64,000 nt of DNA from Callipepla californica brunnescens (Eukaryota; Chordata; Aves; Galliformes; Odontophoridae): NCBI GenBank assembly GCA_023055505.1, contig JALIRH010000014.1, positions 14,844,501 to 14,908,500 of the forward strand. Reading direction: 5' to 3'. Below the pieces are notes generated by a model that made no database searches, was not told where the DNA came from, and saw only the letters and a program-made list of their open reading frames with translations. The translations under genes and the position numbers were made by a program. Positions 1-13,403 of this stretch are shown one piece after another; position 1 is the stretch's first letter; each line of letters begins with the position of its first letter.

Positions 1-3000
1 CTGACATGGATATTATTTTCTAAAGTAAATCCATCAAGAATTAGTAAGACTTATTAGTAAAACTGAAATGTTATCTCCCAAAGAACTCCCAGACTCCAAA
101 GGTTAGAAGTGTATTCCTGAAATATGTACAATGACCTCATAAATATTTATAGGCCCTTCAAACTGGAAAGTACCACCAATTCCAGCTCACGTATAACATT
201 GCAGGACCAAGCAAAACAGAATACAAGAACATTCCTGCCACCATCTACCCTCATAGATACTAGGATGAAGATGCAGTTTGGAAGTCATATTTGCATGCTT
301 GAGGAACACATTTACACATTCATAACAGATTCAGCCTAGTGGGATGAGTTTAATTTTCCTAAAATGTGCTACAGCTCAAGAATTACAAGATTTACCTAGA
401 TAATAAACCAGTTTTTTCCTTTTAATTGCATCTAATAACCAGTCACATCCCCACTGATCTTCAAATTTCTATCAGCAAGAGATTTATCTTGTGGATTTTT
501 TTTTTCCTACAATTCCCTTTGTAAAAGCTACTTCACAACAGCAAAGCCTTCAATTCTATCCTGTGCATTTTGCTGACTGCTAGTTACCTACTCATTAGTA
601 CGTGCACTTTGCGTCAGTGGCAAGTGAGAAATGTTGCACTTCTTCTGGTTGAGCTTGGAGCTGGTTGCAGCATGTGGCTGCAGTGCTTCAGACAAAAGTC
701 TGGATCACAGATCTCAGACATGGCTCAGTAGAATATAGAAATTACCCTTCTAAATAGGAGTACACTCCCCTTCCTGCATGCTGTAGTAATACTGTAAAGC
801 ACTGCTGCATTCAATGATGAATGCATTCTTGAAAATAGTTCATGGAATGGCTCAGTATTAAGCCTTAAATCCATTCCTCACAGTTGAAAAAGAGCTGATT
901 TTATCACAACACTACCCAAACTGACCAGAGGATGTCACCTTTGAAATGTAAAGAATTGAGGCACCTTTGCCCAAGCCCTTCCTTTCTGTTTGAAGCTCCA
1001 GGCACAGCCAGCCACTGCTGTGAGGAGACACTGGAAAACTGCTCCTCCAGGCAGTGTCTGGAGCTGTTGTGGTATTCAGCCAAGAGACACTACAATACCA
1101 CCTTTTCTCATCAAGATTTGGGCTACAGATTAATCTGTCCCAGTTGCCCCAACAAGATTGCTTGTCTACTGAAGCCTTCAGCTAATACTTTGGGCTATCC
1201 CTGTGCCCTAGCCAAGACCTTCAAAATATTCACAATACAAGCTGTCAGGAGTGCTACATTTCCTTGTCACTTTCTAAGTATGACTGATTTGCTAAGATCA
1301 AGGCTAAATTCATGATCAGCAGCAAGGGCACCTAACATGAATTATACAGCTGGCTTTCCTTCCTAGTCTCACAAATGCTCTAAAGAATATGCTTTCCCTG
1401 CATATATTTCTGTTTTTTATATCCACATCATATTCAATTCTATCAGCAGTTTTCCAGAGCTGACTAGAAAGTGAAAAGTGACTGTCAATGTGGAGGAAGC
1501 ACGAGGCCTAGAGAGTGCCAGATTTCGGGAGGTGGCAAGAGTCTCCCTCCAGGATACAGCCCAAAGCTGAAGGTGTGAAACGAGAGCCAGAGATGAACAA
1601 TGAGCAGAAAAATCCAGACAGCAGCCTCAGCAGGGAAAAGACAATGCCTCAAACACAGCAAATAAAGCAATAAATCCCACAGAGTAATCTGCCACCCTGA
1701 AAGCACAGTGCATACACAGTCTTAAGAGTTTTTTGCCCAAGGGAAGGAGATACTGGAGTTTCAGTGTCAGCTCACGTCTCAGGTTCACTTCTAAAGATAT
1801 CTTTAAGTTGGTCACTCAATTTACTGGTAAGCTCTAAGATTTGATAATACAGTAAAGCTGCCCAGTACTTTTCCTCTGAACAAGAATTAGATAACATTTC
1901 AGACGCTGATGTACAGTGTATGACTCATGTCAACACAGAGATAACCAGCGATAATGAAGAGAGATTCTCCCTTAGCCGTTTCCACAGAAGTTTATAAACT
2001 TCACTACAGACAGTTATTTAGAAATGGTCAGGCTTATCCAAAGCTTCCTCATTCAGTGAGCTCTATGTAGACTGTGTGGGGTCTTATTCTTCCAGTGTGA
2101 CATAAAAAAGTTTATGATAACATATCAGAAGAAAAAACATTAACTAAAATGATTTAAAATTTAATGTGACCATTATCTCCATTTTAATGAAATTATAGCA
2201 CAGACATAAGGAAAAGAAAAAAAAAGGTAACTTAAAACCAATGTGTGCCTACTAACGGAAGTAGAATGAGTTGTGCTAATTGAGGAGTAGTATGAAGTGC
2301 TTCCATGGTCCCAGTATTAAGCATCAGCATCAATGAACATCATTTGCATACAAAGATCCAAAAGGTTGACAGCACTCCCCTTTCAGGAGAACTGTGAGAT
2401 CGCACTTCACCTTGGATGCAGAGATGATACTGCAATCTACATGTCTGATAAGAGTAACTGGCTAAAGCTCACAGAATTAGCCATACCAGCAGGTAAAACT
2501 AACTTCCCACTGAATTCATGCTGCATGCAAATGCAACATTGAGAGATTCCCTGCCAGCATGCAAGAAGGTGCTTCCTACAAGCCTTCACACTATTCTTAC
2601 ACAACCCTACTCAGCTTTGGACTGATCATGTTCTTTGCTTCTGGGCTGCTTCGTGGTAGATAGAAGGTACGCCAGTAACAGTTTCCACTTGGAAATAAAG
2701 CACTGGGTATATCAGATAAGTGTTCAAACCAAACACAAGATTTAGAACACGCTTTCAGATTTAAGGAAAAGTGTAGTCTTTAAATTACTGCTCCGGAATT
2801 TACTGGCTGAAAATGAAAGACCCTATGGCATCCCATCAAAGAGTTACATAACTCAGAAACATTTTCTTTGCTCAGTGTTGCCTGTACAAAGATATATTTA
2901 AGTAATAAAACAAACTTCCAATACTAACCCTCCGATACAGGCTCTGTGATGACAGATTTCAGTTTTGAAAACAATGATGTCTCTGTACAGGCTAGCATTC

Positions 3001-6000
3001 CCCTTCCATTTTCATTAGTGGCTTTTTTGCTGGGTGTTTTCTACCATTTATTTGTTCATTTGAACTGAAAGGCATTTGATGCTAACTTCAGAAGATTTCA
3101 GTGATGATGAACATCCTGTGATCACGGGTCCGGTATCCTGAACAAACACACCATACTCCCAGTTAATGCACTGCATCAGCTGAAACAGCTTCTCACTTCA
3201 GTCCCCCTGCAATTTAACTCTGCTACATATGAATGGTAAACATCTTCAATCTTTGAGCCTCTGACTGTAACTTACAGCATTTAGCCCCCTGGGTAGCAGG
3301 TGCTTCTGACTTACCTCTCTTGAAAACGTTAAACTAGACTAAAATAAAAATGTCTGGCCAGAAGTTCCCATTTGTGTGAAAGGCAAGATATTCCTGGAAT
3401 AACGTGAGAATCTGAAGCTAAGAGGGAAAAAGCCCATTAACAGGTTGAAGCCTCGATCTACAGGAAGCTTTTAGTACTTCGTCTACTCAAATACGTATTT
3501 AATAAAACAGGTTTTCCCTTCCCTGTCCCCCTCCACCAGTATATCCACAATCCCCAGTAAGAAGCCCTTCAAATGAAATCATTTTGCACTTTTCACAGAA
3601 TTCGGTTTTATGACTTAAGATAGTCTGCTTGAAATTTATTAACTGTCCATGTTTTGTTTTCCCCTTGCAATGATGTCATTTCCACAGATAATTAATTCCA
3701 TTGACTAATTTTATTTGTTACTCTTAGAGAACATTATTTCTGAGGCAGCAAAGAGAAGTAATAACAATTTATGCCATTTTTGTGACCTTTCATTTACAGC
3801 TCTATTCTAGTTAGGTCAAAATAAAAAGGTTACTCATAAAAACAGAGAGGCTCTTGATTATAATCTGTGTCAAGATGTCTTACAAGGATTATTGATGCAC
3901 TGAATCTTAATCAAGGGGTAAAGATGAAGTGTGCTTTAAGCCACATCTAAATAGGAGTAAAGGTTTGGGACAATTTATATGCTTCCTTTTAATGTCCTAT
4001 TTACTTCACTGGAGTTACATCTCATTCCCATGTGCTATTGCTAGCTATTAAAAAAAAAACATCTCCATCCTCAGCTTTACCTTCAGGTTTTATCACAGCT
4101 ACACTCTGAACGATACCAAAAGGTAAAATTATGCCACACATTTGAGACAACCAGATGTTGCAAACCCATTCACAGCCATACAGGGAGCGTGCAGAAGCCA
4201 CATGAAGGGTCACATTGAGCTTCTCCTTTGCCTGGTAAATATCGGTGAAAGCATTGGAGCAAAGACATAAGGAATAGGAATTATGGGAGCCAGTAGTTCA
4301 CACAAAACACGGCCAATTTTCGTGAAGTGTGGGTGTACAGCCACAGGCAGACAACAACAGGACAAAATTAATTCTCTGCCCGAGTCCCATCAGTGGTTCC
4401 TGTCCATCCCCGCAGTGCTCAGGTGTGGCTGTGGAAGGGACAGGATCAAGCAGAGGACTTGCATGATGCTGCCATACACTGCCCAAGGATGTGCCATCTT
4501 CCAGCAGAGGTCCCACAAGGCAAACTCTGAGAGGGGGGCACAACCCACATTTGAAAAGCATCCTGCAACATTTTCTCATCTTCCCCATCCTGGACAGAAA
4601 GCGGATGAGAAAGCTTGTGTAACAGCAAGTGCCATCCTTCCTCTGAAAGCTTCTACTTCTCTATTATTAATTCCTTGCATTTTAGAACTCACTCTCATTA
4701 ATGAAATGCAAATGAACAGAAAGCTCTGTCTAGACACTGACTGAAGAAAAATATCTCCATTCAACTTCTGAAGTTTTTAAAAGGCTTTTTACCTTGTCTG
4801 TGTTACCCAAGGAAACTTGTCTTTAAAAGACATTTCAGCACTCTCTCCCCCTCAAATTGCTCGTTTTTAAAAACCCTTTTCTTGACCTGAGAATGCAGGT
4901 GCCTAAGTCTTTTGAGATGCCTGCTCCATCAGCCTGCAGAAATTCCTACTGAGGTCACATAACCAGCATTACTGAAATCTAAACTAGGAAGCTTCCCTTT
5001 CTCCTTTATTTCCCCACCTGTTCATTATCATCTACAAGGAAAAAAGTGAATAACAGCTATCCAGACCTAAGGTGACCCATTTCACATTCTTTTCTCTATT
5101 TGAACAGGTAACAACAGTGGAAGACAAAAGACTGCATTAACAGGAAAATATCCTCCACTGCCATATATCTGGAACAAAATACATCTTTTTCCCTAGGCAC
5201 AGAAAAAAAAAAAATCAATATGAAGTATGTTTGGACCAAAGCCTGTTTTTACTAGGATTACACTGCAACGAAGTAGAGGAAGCTTGTATTTTTGACAAAC
5301 TGTGATCCTCTCTCCCTACATGTTTATTTGTAGAAGCAACACATTCAAATGAAAGAAGAAGATGATATCATCGGAGAACTGTCTCAGTTAGATGAAAATA
5401 ATTATTAATGGGTATAACTACAAAGAGCTTAAACTATTTTCACTGCTTTTGTCTATTAAGTTTATCATTGAAGAACAGCAGGGGGAAGGTAACTAGTCAA
5501 GCTCTCCATTTCTGTTTTATTTCAGGGAAGAAACCTCTCAGCAGATCAGAGGAGCCTGCTTGTATAATCTAATTGACAGTGAGAGGATACAGGTCCATTA
5601 TTCTGCAAGCAATGGAAGTACAGGAGTCCACTCTTCCCTGTGAGTTTGTCCCTTACATCTCCTCATTCACATCTTAATAGCTTCAGCACTTCTCTCTCTC
5701 CCTTCTGCAGACTCTAACCCAAGGCCATTTACTCCCCACCCACCTCCGCAATCCTTTGGGGTTGATCACTGCAATGGTCACAAGGCCACCTCCACATCCC
5801 CAAACTCCTTCCTGCCATTTCCTGGGCATAATACCAACGCAGTTTCTTTTTAACACCAACTATGCTTAATATGATGCATTTATTTTATGCGTGACTGTTT
5901 CAAACTCAGTTTATTTGTACATCTAAACATCACAGGATTTACAAATGAGAAATTCATTCAGTTGTGCACTTCATGCCATGCTGATGACACATTGAGTAAC

Positions 6001-7081
6001 ATCAGCCTCAAGATGCATTTTCTTGTCTATACTACAGGGGCACATCTGAGCATGATGCATAATATGAAGAAAATACACAGAAATCCCATTATTGTTAATG
6101 GAGACTATATGCATTGCACCTCCCACATGCTTTAAAAATGATGCCCCACAGAATCACTTTAAATAACCCATATTCTACTCAGCATGAACCTGTTATCTAA
6201 AAACTATTCTTTTGCCTGCTCTATATTTTAAAGGGACAAGAGACAGTTCAGAGAAAAAGCCTTGCAGCTTCAGCCTCCCTGAGTTTCAAGCCTTTTCTTA
6301 TTTCTTTTGCATACTAGAAATATAAAGCAGTCTGTATCATTCAAATAATCTAATTTTCCCATCCACCTTCATTAACATTGCTGGCTGAAGCCAATTACAA
6401 ATGCCTTAAGGCTCCTAGCCTCATAAGCATTGTGTGACAGGTCAGATTTTATTGTTTGCTCCATCCATCACTACTGACACAGTAATTCAAAGTACACAAG
6501 ACACAGTCTACATGCTGCTTTCTCCTTTCTCCCTGTGCACCTGCTGCAATTTTAATGCAGAAGCCTATTAAGAAGTATGCTGTCTTCTGTCATTCTGTGC
6601 CGGCTTCAACCCCATATTTAAAAAGAAAAAGCCCGAAGTTATGCTCTTCCTCTAACTGCACATAATGCTCTCTCCTTTGGGGTGAATGTGCTCTAGCAAG
6701 TCAATGCTGATGATGTGCTTGAGCAACAAGTACATTTTAGAGTAGCCTAATGTAATGTGGCAACAAACATTCAAAAAAATGAGAATTCAGCCACAGAAAA
6801 CTACCACCAGGAAAGACTGAGTGATCTGGAGAACAAACTGAGGTGCTCTCTTCATAAAATAGACATAATAGTCCAGCATCCTACAGCCTAAAGATGGGTA
6901 CCTAACTTCACTATTCAAGATGTTAATGTGGTGCAGTCGCATTAAAGCATATGTGCTGGTCTAAATTAAAAACACTCCTTAAAAGAGTTGTTTTTCCGAG
7001 CTTTTGGAACACTGAGCAGCCAACAGTGGGGACATTACATATTCATGCTTCTAATGATTGGCAGTAGTTATCTTGGTGCTT

Positions 7082-7115
7082 AAAAAAAAAAAAAAAAACA
7101 ACAACAAAAAAAAAA
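7082..7115. repeat. A-rich low-complexity patch
   Basis: About 17 A bases, then CAACAAC, then another A run. It lies just before the possible CR1 scrap at 7142. It could be the decayed tail of a retrocopy, but no body is recognisable on either side. Confidence 0.85.
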
Positions 7116-7141
7116 CACATTGCTCACTGCCTTCAATACTG

Positions 7142-7190
7142 TAGAACCACAGAATAAACAAGGAGAAACTCAAGATCACATGGTTCAATG
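7142..7190 (-). mobile_element. Possible degraded CR1 3' end scrap
   Basis: AGAACCACAGAATAAACAAG, followed by GAGAAACTCAAGATCACATG and GTTCAA, resembles the reverse complement of a CR1 3' end (octamer, then hairpin region, then the AAGATCA block), with several gaps. It follows an A-rich patch. The match is short and could be chance, so this is a weak call based on pattern memory. Confidence 0.4.
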
Positions 7191-10100
7191 AGTTGGCCTT
7201 CTTCAACATCAGTCTTTGCTCTGTAAAGAAAGTAATCTAACTGACAGACAAACAAGAATCTAGATTAAAATGTTAGTATACTATACTACAAATTCCAATA
7301 ACAAAAGCTAGAGATACGACTTGGTAAAGAGTCTTTAGAACATGTATGACAAAAAAAAAATAATGCAAAACCCCTCATATTCCTACACATTATATTTCTC
7401 TTCTAAACTGGAATAAGTGACACGTGAACACAAGAAGCCACATCATATGGCATTTCTAATTACTAAACTCTATGATTATTTATAGGTAAATTAAAATAAT
7501 ATTCATTTTAAGGATACCTTTATGTGAATTTTATCAATTGAACTGCAGTACATTTAAATGAGTTCCACAACAGCAGTATAGAAAACTCCACAAATGGTGG
7601 ATCTTCAGCTTATTTAGAGATTATCCTGTGGGAGCACAGATGAAACTCAAGGCAACAACAACAAAATCCTGCTCTTCTGCAGCACATACAAAAAAAGAGC
7701 TCTTTCAGTTACTTTAGAGTTGTACAAATGTTATCAGAGCCATTTGGGAAACAGGCTTGTAAAGAATTTAAGGCAGTCAAATGTGAGAGAAGCAGTGTTA
7801 CACCATCTGAAGCTTCATCTTTTCCTCTCGTTCAGTGATGGTGCGTGCACATTCAGAAATCTGGAGGTTATTCTCTTCTGCACAGGTTCTTACGCTGCAC
7901 TTCTCAGCATAGCATTTATAAGCCCCCACTGCATTAGCATACAGAAAATGTTTTTGTTTTTTTTTCTTAGAGAATTTAGAAATACTCTCCATAGATTTGT
8001 TACAAAATAATACGAAAATGAATTAGTTAATCCCAATTTGCAGAACTGCACAAAAGCTTTTCCCCAACAACTGCAGGGACAGCAGCAATCACAAGTCTCT
8101 GAAGAAGCTCTGTGACCTGAGTCACGGTAATTTCTTATTCATTTATAAATCCTCTAACCTTGCAGTATGACCAAGTAGACTCTACCCTTAAGAACTGCCC
8201 CGAGCTCTTAGTTTTCTGCAGTGAATCAGCAACTAGAGGGAAAAACTATTTTAGATGTTCTCACAATTCATACTATGCCAGGTGAAGAATTTTGTGAACA
8301 CATGTATATTCTTGGGATTTGGTTGGAAAGCTGTCTCAGAAGCAGCCAGCATGCACGCACCAGCGGATACGTGAGCCTGGTCGCTCCCAGTAATTATATC
8401 AAATTAGATTGTTAGTAAATTCAAAATCTTAATCTAACATCACTAAAATGCAGAAGCTTCTCTACCTCAACATAAAACTAAGTGGGATTTGAAAGGAAAC
8501 TCAGGAATTTGCTCAACCGTATGGTTATTTGACACAGAAATGCCTTTGATAATAAGCTAAACAATGACCAGTAGCACAGCTGAAGTGATGAAGAGATTTG
8601 TGGCACTGGAATACATCAAATCCATCTATGAACAAGCAGTTAAGACTGGGGACAGTAGCTCAGCTTAGATCCCAAAGCAGGATTTTGTTTGCTTATTTGT
8701 GATAACACATTTGAGCCTACGGGCTTCTAACCTTGGGAGAACAACAATATTGATAGCAAATAACTATACTAGTTTTATCTTGACAGTATGTGTCAGCAGA
8801 AGTCGTTTTAAAAGGACAATCATCACTGCAGTTTGCCCCCACAAAAACTTAGGAATAGAGCTGTGCAGGAGTGATTTACTGCGCTTTCTCACAAGTGCTC
8901 AGCACTCAGGACAAGGATTTCCACATCTAATTCGACACCAGGGAAACTCAGACTAAGAGGTGAAGGGATAAATTTTCCAAGTCACAGATGGTGCTTAAAT
9001 GCCATCTGCGCCTTTCAAAATCCACCCTTGGGTAAGCTGATGAAAGCCATCCCATCCCTCCCCAAGTAAGAACTGAGATCAACTTCATTCCCAATTCTCT
9101 GCTCCTTGAGATCGTGCTGAGAAAAATATGTATATTTATATATAAACAATAGGATGTCCTGGGATAGATAACACTTTATCAAACATCATGACTCAATTCA
9201 TGCTTCAAGCCAAATGAACTCTGCAGCTGCTGTAGGGACGGTACAAGGCTCCATGCTTTACCTTCCAAGGGACAAGGGCTGCTATCTAGGACTTTTTTAT
9301 GCAGTAACAAGTTCACTTCGCTTTTGACTTGAGTCTCAGTGCCCCAGGTCATGGGTAGAAGGATGGTCTACCTTGCTGGGAGAACAGTGTGTGGATGTGA
9401 CCTAGACAAGTGAATCATCACCAGAGTCATTCCAGATCAGACAGATTCTACTGTTCCCAAAGTCCTCCTGAGTTTCTCTGTTATTTACAGGAGTAAAGGC
9501 AGTGAAACTGAAAGCCTTGATCCAGACCTCGAGAACCCACAGTATTTTATTAACATGGACCAGATCTCTTCCAATTGTGAAAGTGAAAAATACAAGTTAT
9601 CTCAGCTTCATAACACAGGTCAGTAGCAGAATTAAGTAAGGTTCCAGGTCTAACATGCAGACATTCAGGACATGATAGATAACATTTGGTTCTTTGCTCT
9701 GGTTTCAGAACTTAGCCATTTCCTACCTTGTATTACTATGTCTTTCCTCTCACAAAACCAACCAAAAGGGTTAACACAGAACTTAAACCAATTCCTCACT
9801 CAGCTGGGGACCACATCAACCTTACTGTGACTTGCTGCTCATCTTGTTTTCCATCAGGAACAGCATCAGCTGTGTTCTCAGAAAGGCTGAGTACCCCTTG
9901 TACAAAACACATGCAGAACCACAGCTGAACAGCAGCACCCCATGCCTAAGGGAGAGGTAACCCAGACAACATTTGGATTATGAAAAGGTCTGACCATACT
10001 GCACTACATTAGCTACATCCAGACACTACAAGTGTTCATGTATTGTTCTCCTCCTGGTTAAACGTAGCAGCTCTCACAATGAACACATTTAACTGTCTGG

Positions 10101-10246
10101 TTATTTTGGCCATTATTTTGTCTCCCATTTCAAGATTGCTGGAAAATTATTTCTCTTGCACATCTCTTAATATCAAATTTGTTACCTAATGTTATGACAA
10201 CAGGAGGTGATTTTTCCATTTTCAAACAAAGGCATGATCACAGATT

Positions 10247-10534
10247 TAATTAGTTTGCAATGATTTAATTAAAATTTGCAGAACAACAATGTACCTAATT
10301 AGAAGCATAATAATTATACCAATGTACCTTTCCATCTTTGAAGGCTACATTAGTCATTGAGGTGGTATGTTTTGTAATTTAAGATCATTCTTATTTTCAT
10401 TTTCTGATTAGTTAAGTGCAGTCACTGTCATGTTCAGGTAATTGCTTTATTAACTAGCTTAATTAAACTTCCTGTAAAACTGACAGCTACACAGTTATAC
10501 TTAATGTGTTGCTCACAAAAACATTAACTAATTA
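10247..10534. promoter_or_regulatory. TAATTA-dense intronic block, candidate enhancer
   Basis: Six TAATTA palindromes start at 10247, 10266, 10296, 10311, 10460 and 10529. At roughly 62 percent A+T, about 0.3 would be expected in a stretch this long. TAATTA is the core site of many homeodomain proteins (for example the LIM, Prd-like and Dlx classes). No repeat family is evident in the block. SPOCK1 is strongly expressed in the nervous system in vertebrates, so a neural intronic enhancer is a reasonable inference. The sequence alone does not prove function. Confidence 0.35.
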
Positions 10535-13229
10535 CACAGTGCTCCTTACTGAGCTTACTTACCCTCACAAGCTTAATCCATTAGTGCCTTAAAGAGCTTT
10601 GAACACTGTGACTGCAATATGCTATAGAAATGCTTCGTATTGTTGGAGTATTAAACAGAGCTCTTCATACCCAAGGAACAGCAATCTCTCTTCACAAGTT
10701 TATAATAGCAGAGAGGACACACGTATATAAAAAACACTCAAGCAATAAGTGGACTCATTTTTGCCAAACTTAAAATGCTGGTAGTTCAAAGCTGACATAC
10801 AAAGGATGACAGAGTCTTTCTAAATTTCCATAAAGATAAAATCCCACAGGTTCATTAGGCACTAGGGTCTATTAGTTTAAACTACAAATGAGGACTGAGG
10901 GCTCCAGACTGCATGTTCCACCTGCTTTAAACTTTTGCCATAGCCAAACATGGAGATGTCTGACAACTTAAGAATCACACCTCCCTTAAAACACATTTGC
11001 TATATGGAAAACAAACCAACAAGAATAAACACAGACCTTAATTCCATTCAACTTCTGCACTTTATGAAGATGATAAAGTAACCCAGATCAACAAGTTTTG
11101 AAACACTTCAGAAAAAGAACCAGTTTTAATACCTAAATGATGCAGAGACTTTGACGCAGTACAGTTCCTATTAAGAAAATAAAATAAAATTGGTTTTAAT
11201 GAAAATCCATTTATTTTAGTAACGCCTCAAGAAAATCTGCCATGCTGGGGGATGCCTGAACCCAATGCTAATACAGGATGTTGAAGTGAGTGAGGAATGT
11301 GATTCCATTTCATGCTTTTCATATGCACTACCAGCTGCTGAGTGTCTCTAGAGACAACCAGCAGTAACACCCAGGAATGATGTTCAAAAGTATGACACTG
11401 TTGGTCCTATAACATTTCCCTTGCTACTGTGGGAATGGCTGCCTTCAAAGAATCCTAAACCCTTTAGTCAAGGGAGACAGGCACAGATAGCTCCCTGAAT
11501 TATTTGTGTTGTAATTAACATAAGTAAAAGGCTTTCTTCTAGAACACCATCTCTAGAGAAAGCACTAGAACAGGCTGTGACAGCCTAAGGATTAGCAAAC
11601 AGTGCAAACCAATTGAATGATAATTACTTTACTATGTTGCCATTCAGTTGGTATGACTGGAAGATTTTACTGTCCTAGGAAGATTTTCCTGACTAGGAAT
11701 GACTAAAACACTCTTTAGTAGAATAACAATTAAAAATGCATTCTAGGTTCCTTCCCTGGAACTGAATCCTTAATGATATCTTGAAGTTTTCATGAAAAAA
11801 TGGAACAAATTAAACCAGCAGTCTTCTACCTTCCACACGTTTTATCAAAGATCATTCTGGATCAAACCCTGCAGCCTTAAATTTGCTTTAAAGGTCTGAA
11901 ATTAAGCTTTGAAGAAACAGATCTTATGATAAAAAAAAGTAAAAAAGAAAAAAAAGTCTGAGATAGCAGTGATGAAGGCAAGATGCACAGAAATGACTTA
12001 AGTAGGATGACTAGATACACAGTGAAGGCTATTTCCTATAGATTTGTCTATCTTGTATTCTCAAGAGTCCACAGGTAAAAAGGTGATTCCAAAACAAGCT
12101 CAATTTTAATCCTTAATGCCAATTCTACATTATTAAACATTTGAGAGTATTAAAGAATAGTTTATTTAACAGGCAACTTAGAACCAGTTAGTGTATGCTG
12201 TATTTGCAAGAAAATTTCTGCTGATTTGCTCCTTTGGCTATGCAAATCCTTAGGCCAGAACAGGGGCAAGCTTAAATGAATTAGCAGTGGCAGCATTTTA
12301 ATATCTGCATCTGTTAATGGATGAAGTAGTCAAGCTGCCCCTGAGAAGAGAAAGGAACGGTGCTGATGACATCAGACCTGAGTCACAGCAGACAGTGTTC
12401 CTCTCTTGATCTTTTAGTTTCCCTGGATGTTTCAGAGGCTTTGTTTGGTTTTTAAAGGGAAGTTCTACTGACTGCTGATTTTACCTTGAATGCAGGAAGA
12501 GAAGAAAACTTGAGAGGCACTCCCTAAACATGACTTCCAATTGCCTGAAGTGGTGTTTATGGAACATGCACCTAAGACATGGAAGGCTTTATTTGATAAT
12601 AAGAGATCTGGACTGCTGAATGACTGTGAAGACAGCTTCTTTTATTGAATCAAGCCCTAAGGTGATCATATTTTTAGTATAACAATGAGCCAATTTATCC
12701 CTGCTGGGTTATGAGAATTTTCTTTTTTATGGTACCATATACACTGCATCTGGCACACAAGAGTACTAAAGGAGATGTAAACAAATTGCTGCATGTTAAC
12801 AACACAGTCTGAGAAACAAGCAAATAAAGCCAAGAAAAACCACCTATCACAGAACAATGACACCACCACGTTGTTTTAACTTTTGGGGACCAAATTTGTA
12901 AACAAGAACTACTCTGAATCCTTTTTGAGTGAGCAAGAAATTTTGCTCAAACAAATTTCTTCTGCATTGTCAGCACTGGAAGCATTCTACTTCATGAGCA
13001 AGAACAAGCTATTTCGAGAAACATGAATCATGACAGCCATAAAATGCCTGTATGTCATTCCAATCTGATGTTCGTAAGATATGCAAAAATGTCAATTTAT
13101 CAGCACTATTTAAACAGGAAAGAGCTGAAGCAGACTCTAATGCTGCCTACTAGCTACAACCATTACATCTTTATATTCCAGTCTAGACAGCCACAGCTCA
13201 AAGGTTTGTAGGGCACAAGCAGTACTTAC

Positions 13230-13362
13230 CTTGGTAGTGTATGTATGTCCATCAGAGCCACAGACAGGGCTGGCGTGCATGTTGGGGCATGGCTTGCATT
13301 TCACTATGTTAGCTGGTCCTGCCCAGTGCTTCTGGCCCAAGTTCCCTTTCTTTTGTCGAATG
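13230..13362 (-). CDS. SPOCK1: SPOCK1 (testican-1) internal exon, linker plus first half of Kazal-like module
   Basis: This is a 133-nt internal exon on the minus strand. Its first base (C) completes the Ser codon started in the previous exon. It then encodes 44 residues: the linker IRQKKGNLGQKHWAGPANIV, then KCKPCPNMHASPVCGSDGHT and YTTK. CKPCP and VCGSDGHTY are Kazal/follistatin hallmarks. The RQKKGN, QKHW, GP and VKCKPCP blocks match testican-1 as I recall it. Testican-3 has a different linker here, and testican-2 also lacks the match. The acceptor is TTGCTTTACAG, ending at 13363. The donor is GTAAGT at 13229-13224, a consensus site in phase 0, so the next exon should begin with a Cys codon. 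In the family the finished protein continues with the rest of the Kazal module, a SPARC extracellular calcium-binding domain, a thyroglobulin type-1 domain and an acidic tail with glycosaminoglycan sites. None of those exons is in the window. The NMHASP stretch differs from the human sequence and may be variable between species. Confidence 0.95.
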
Positions 13363-13390
13363 CTGTAAAGCAAGAGACATCGGGTGTTTG

Positions 13391-13403
13391 TTTTTTTTTT
13401 TTT
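13391..13403 (+). repeat. T13 run just upstream of the Kazal exon acceptor
   Basis: Thirteen T on the plus strand, so A13 on the SPOCK1 transcript, begins 29 nt upstream of the exon at 13362. The short pyrimidine stretch used by the acceptor (TCTCTTGCTTTACAG) lies between the A run and the exon. Confidence 0.9.

Larger units (their letters stand above)
1..13229 (-). other. SPOCK1: SPOCK1 intron downstream of the Kazal exon (partial)
   Basis: This is non-coding intron sequence that begins with the GTAAGT donor at 13229-13224 and runs off the left edge, so the intron is at least 13.2 kb long. I looked on the minus strand for the next exon (the Cys-Lys-Leu-Glu continuation of the Kazal module) and did not see it. 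Recognisable content is sparse. There is a possible old CR1 scrap at 7142-7190, A-rich patches at 5206-5217 and 7082-7115, and a TAATTA-dense block at 10247-10534. Stretches 1-5200, 5220-7080, 7200-10240 and 10560-13220 hold nothing else I can name. Several open frames of 60-150 codons, such as 4283-4744 on the plus strand, show no domain or codon pattern and are treated as chance. Confidence 0.85.

Noticed and set aside
4283..4744. 153-codon plus-strand open frame
   Set aside because: No domain, no codon bias and overlapping open frames of similar quality on the other strand; consistent with a stretch poor in stop codons by chance.
1..13229. Next SPOCK1 exon (second half of the Kazal module)
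   Set aside because: No minus-strand stretch encoding the expected Cys-Lys-Leu-Glu continuation after an acceptor was seen; presumed outside the window.
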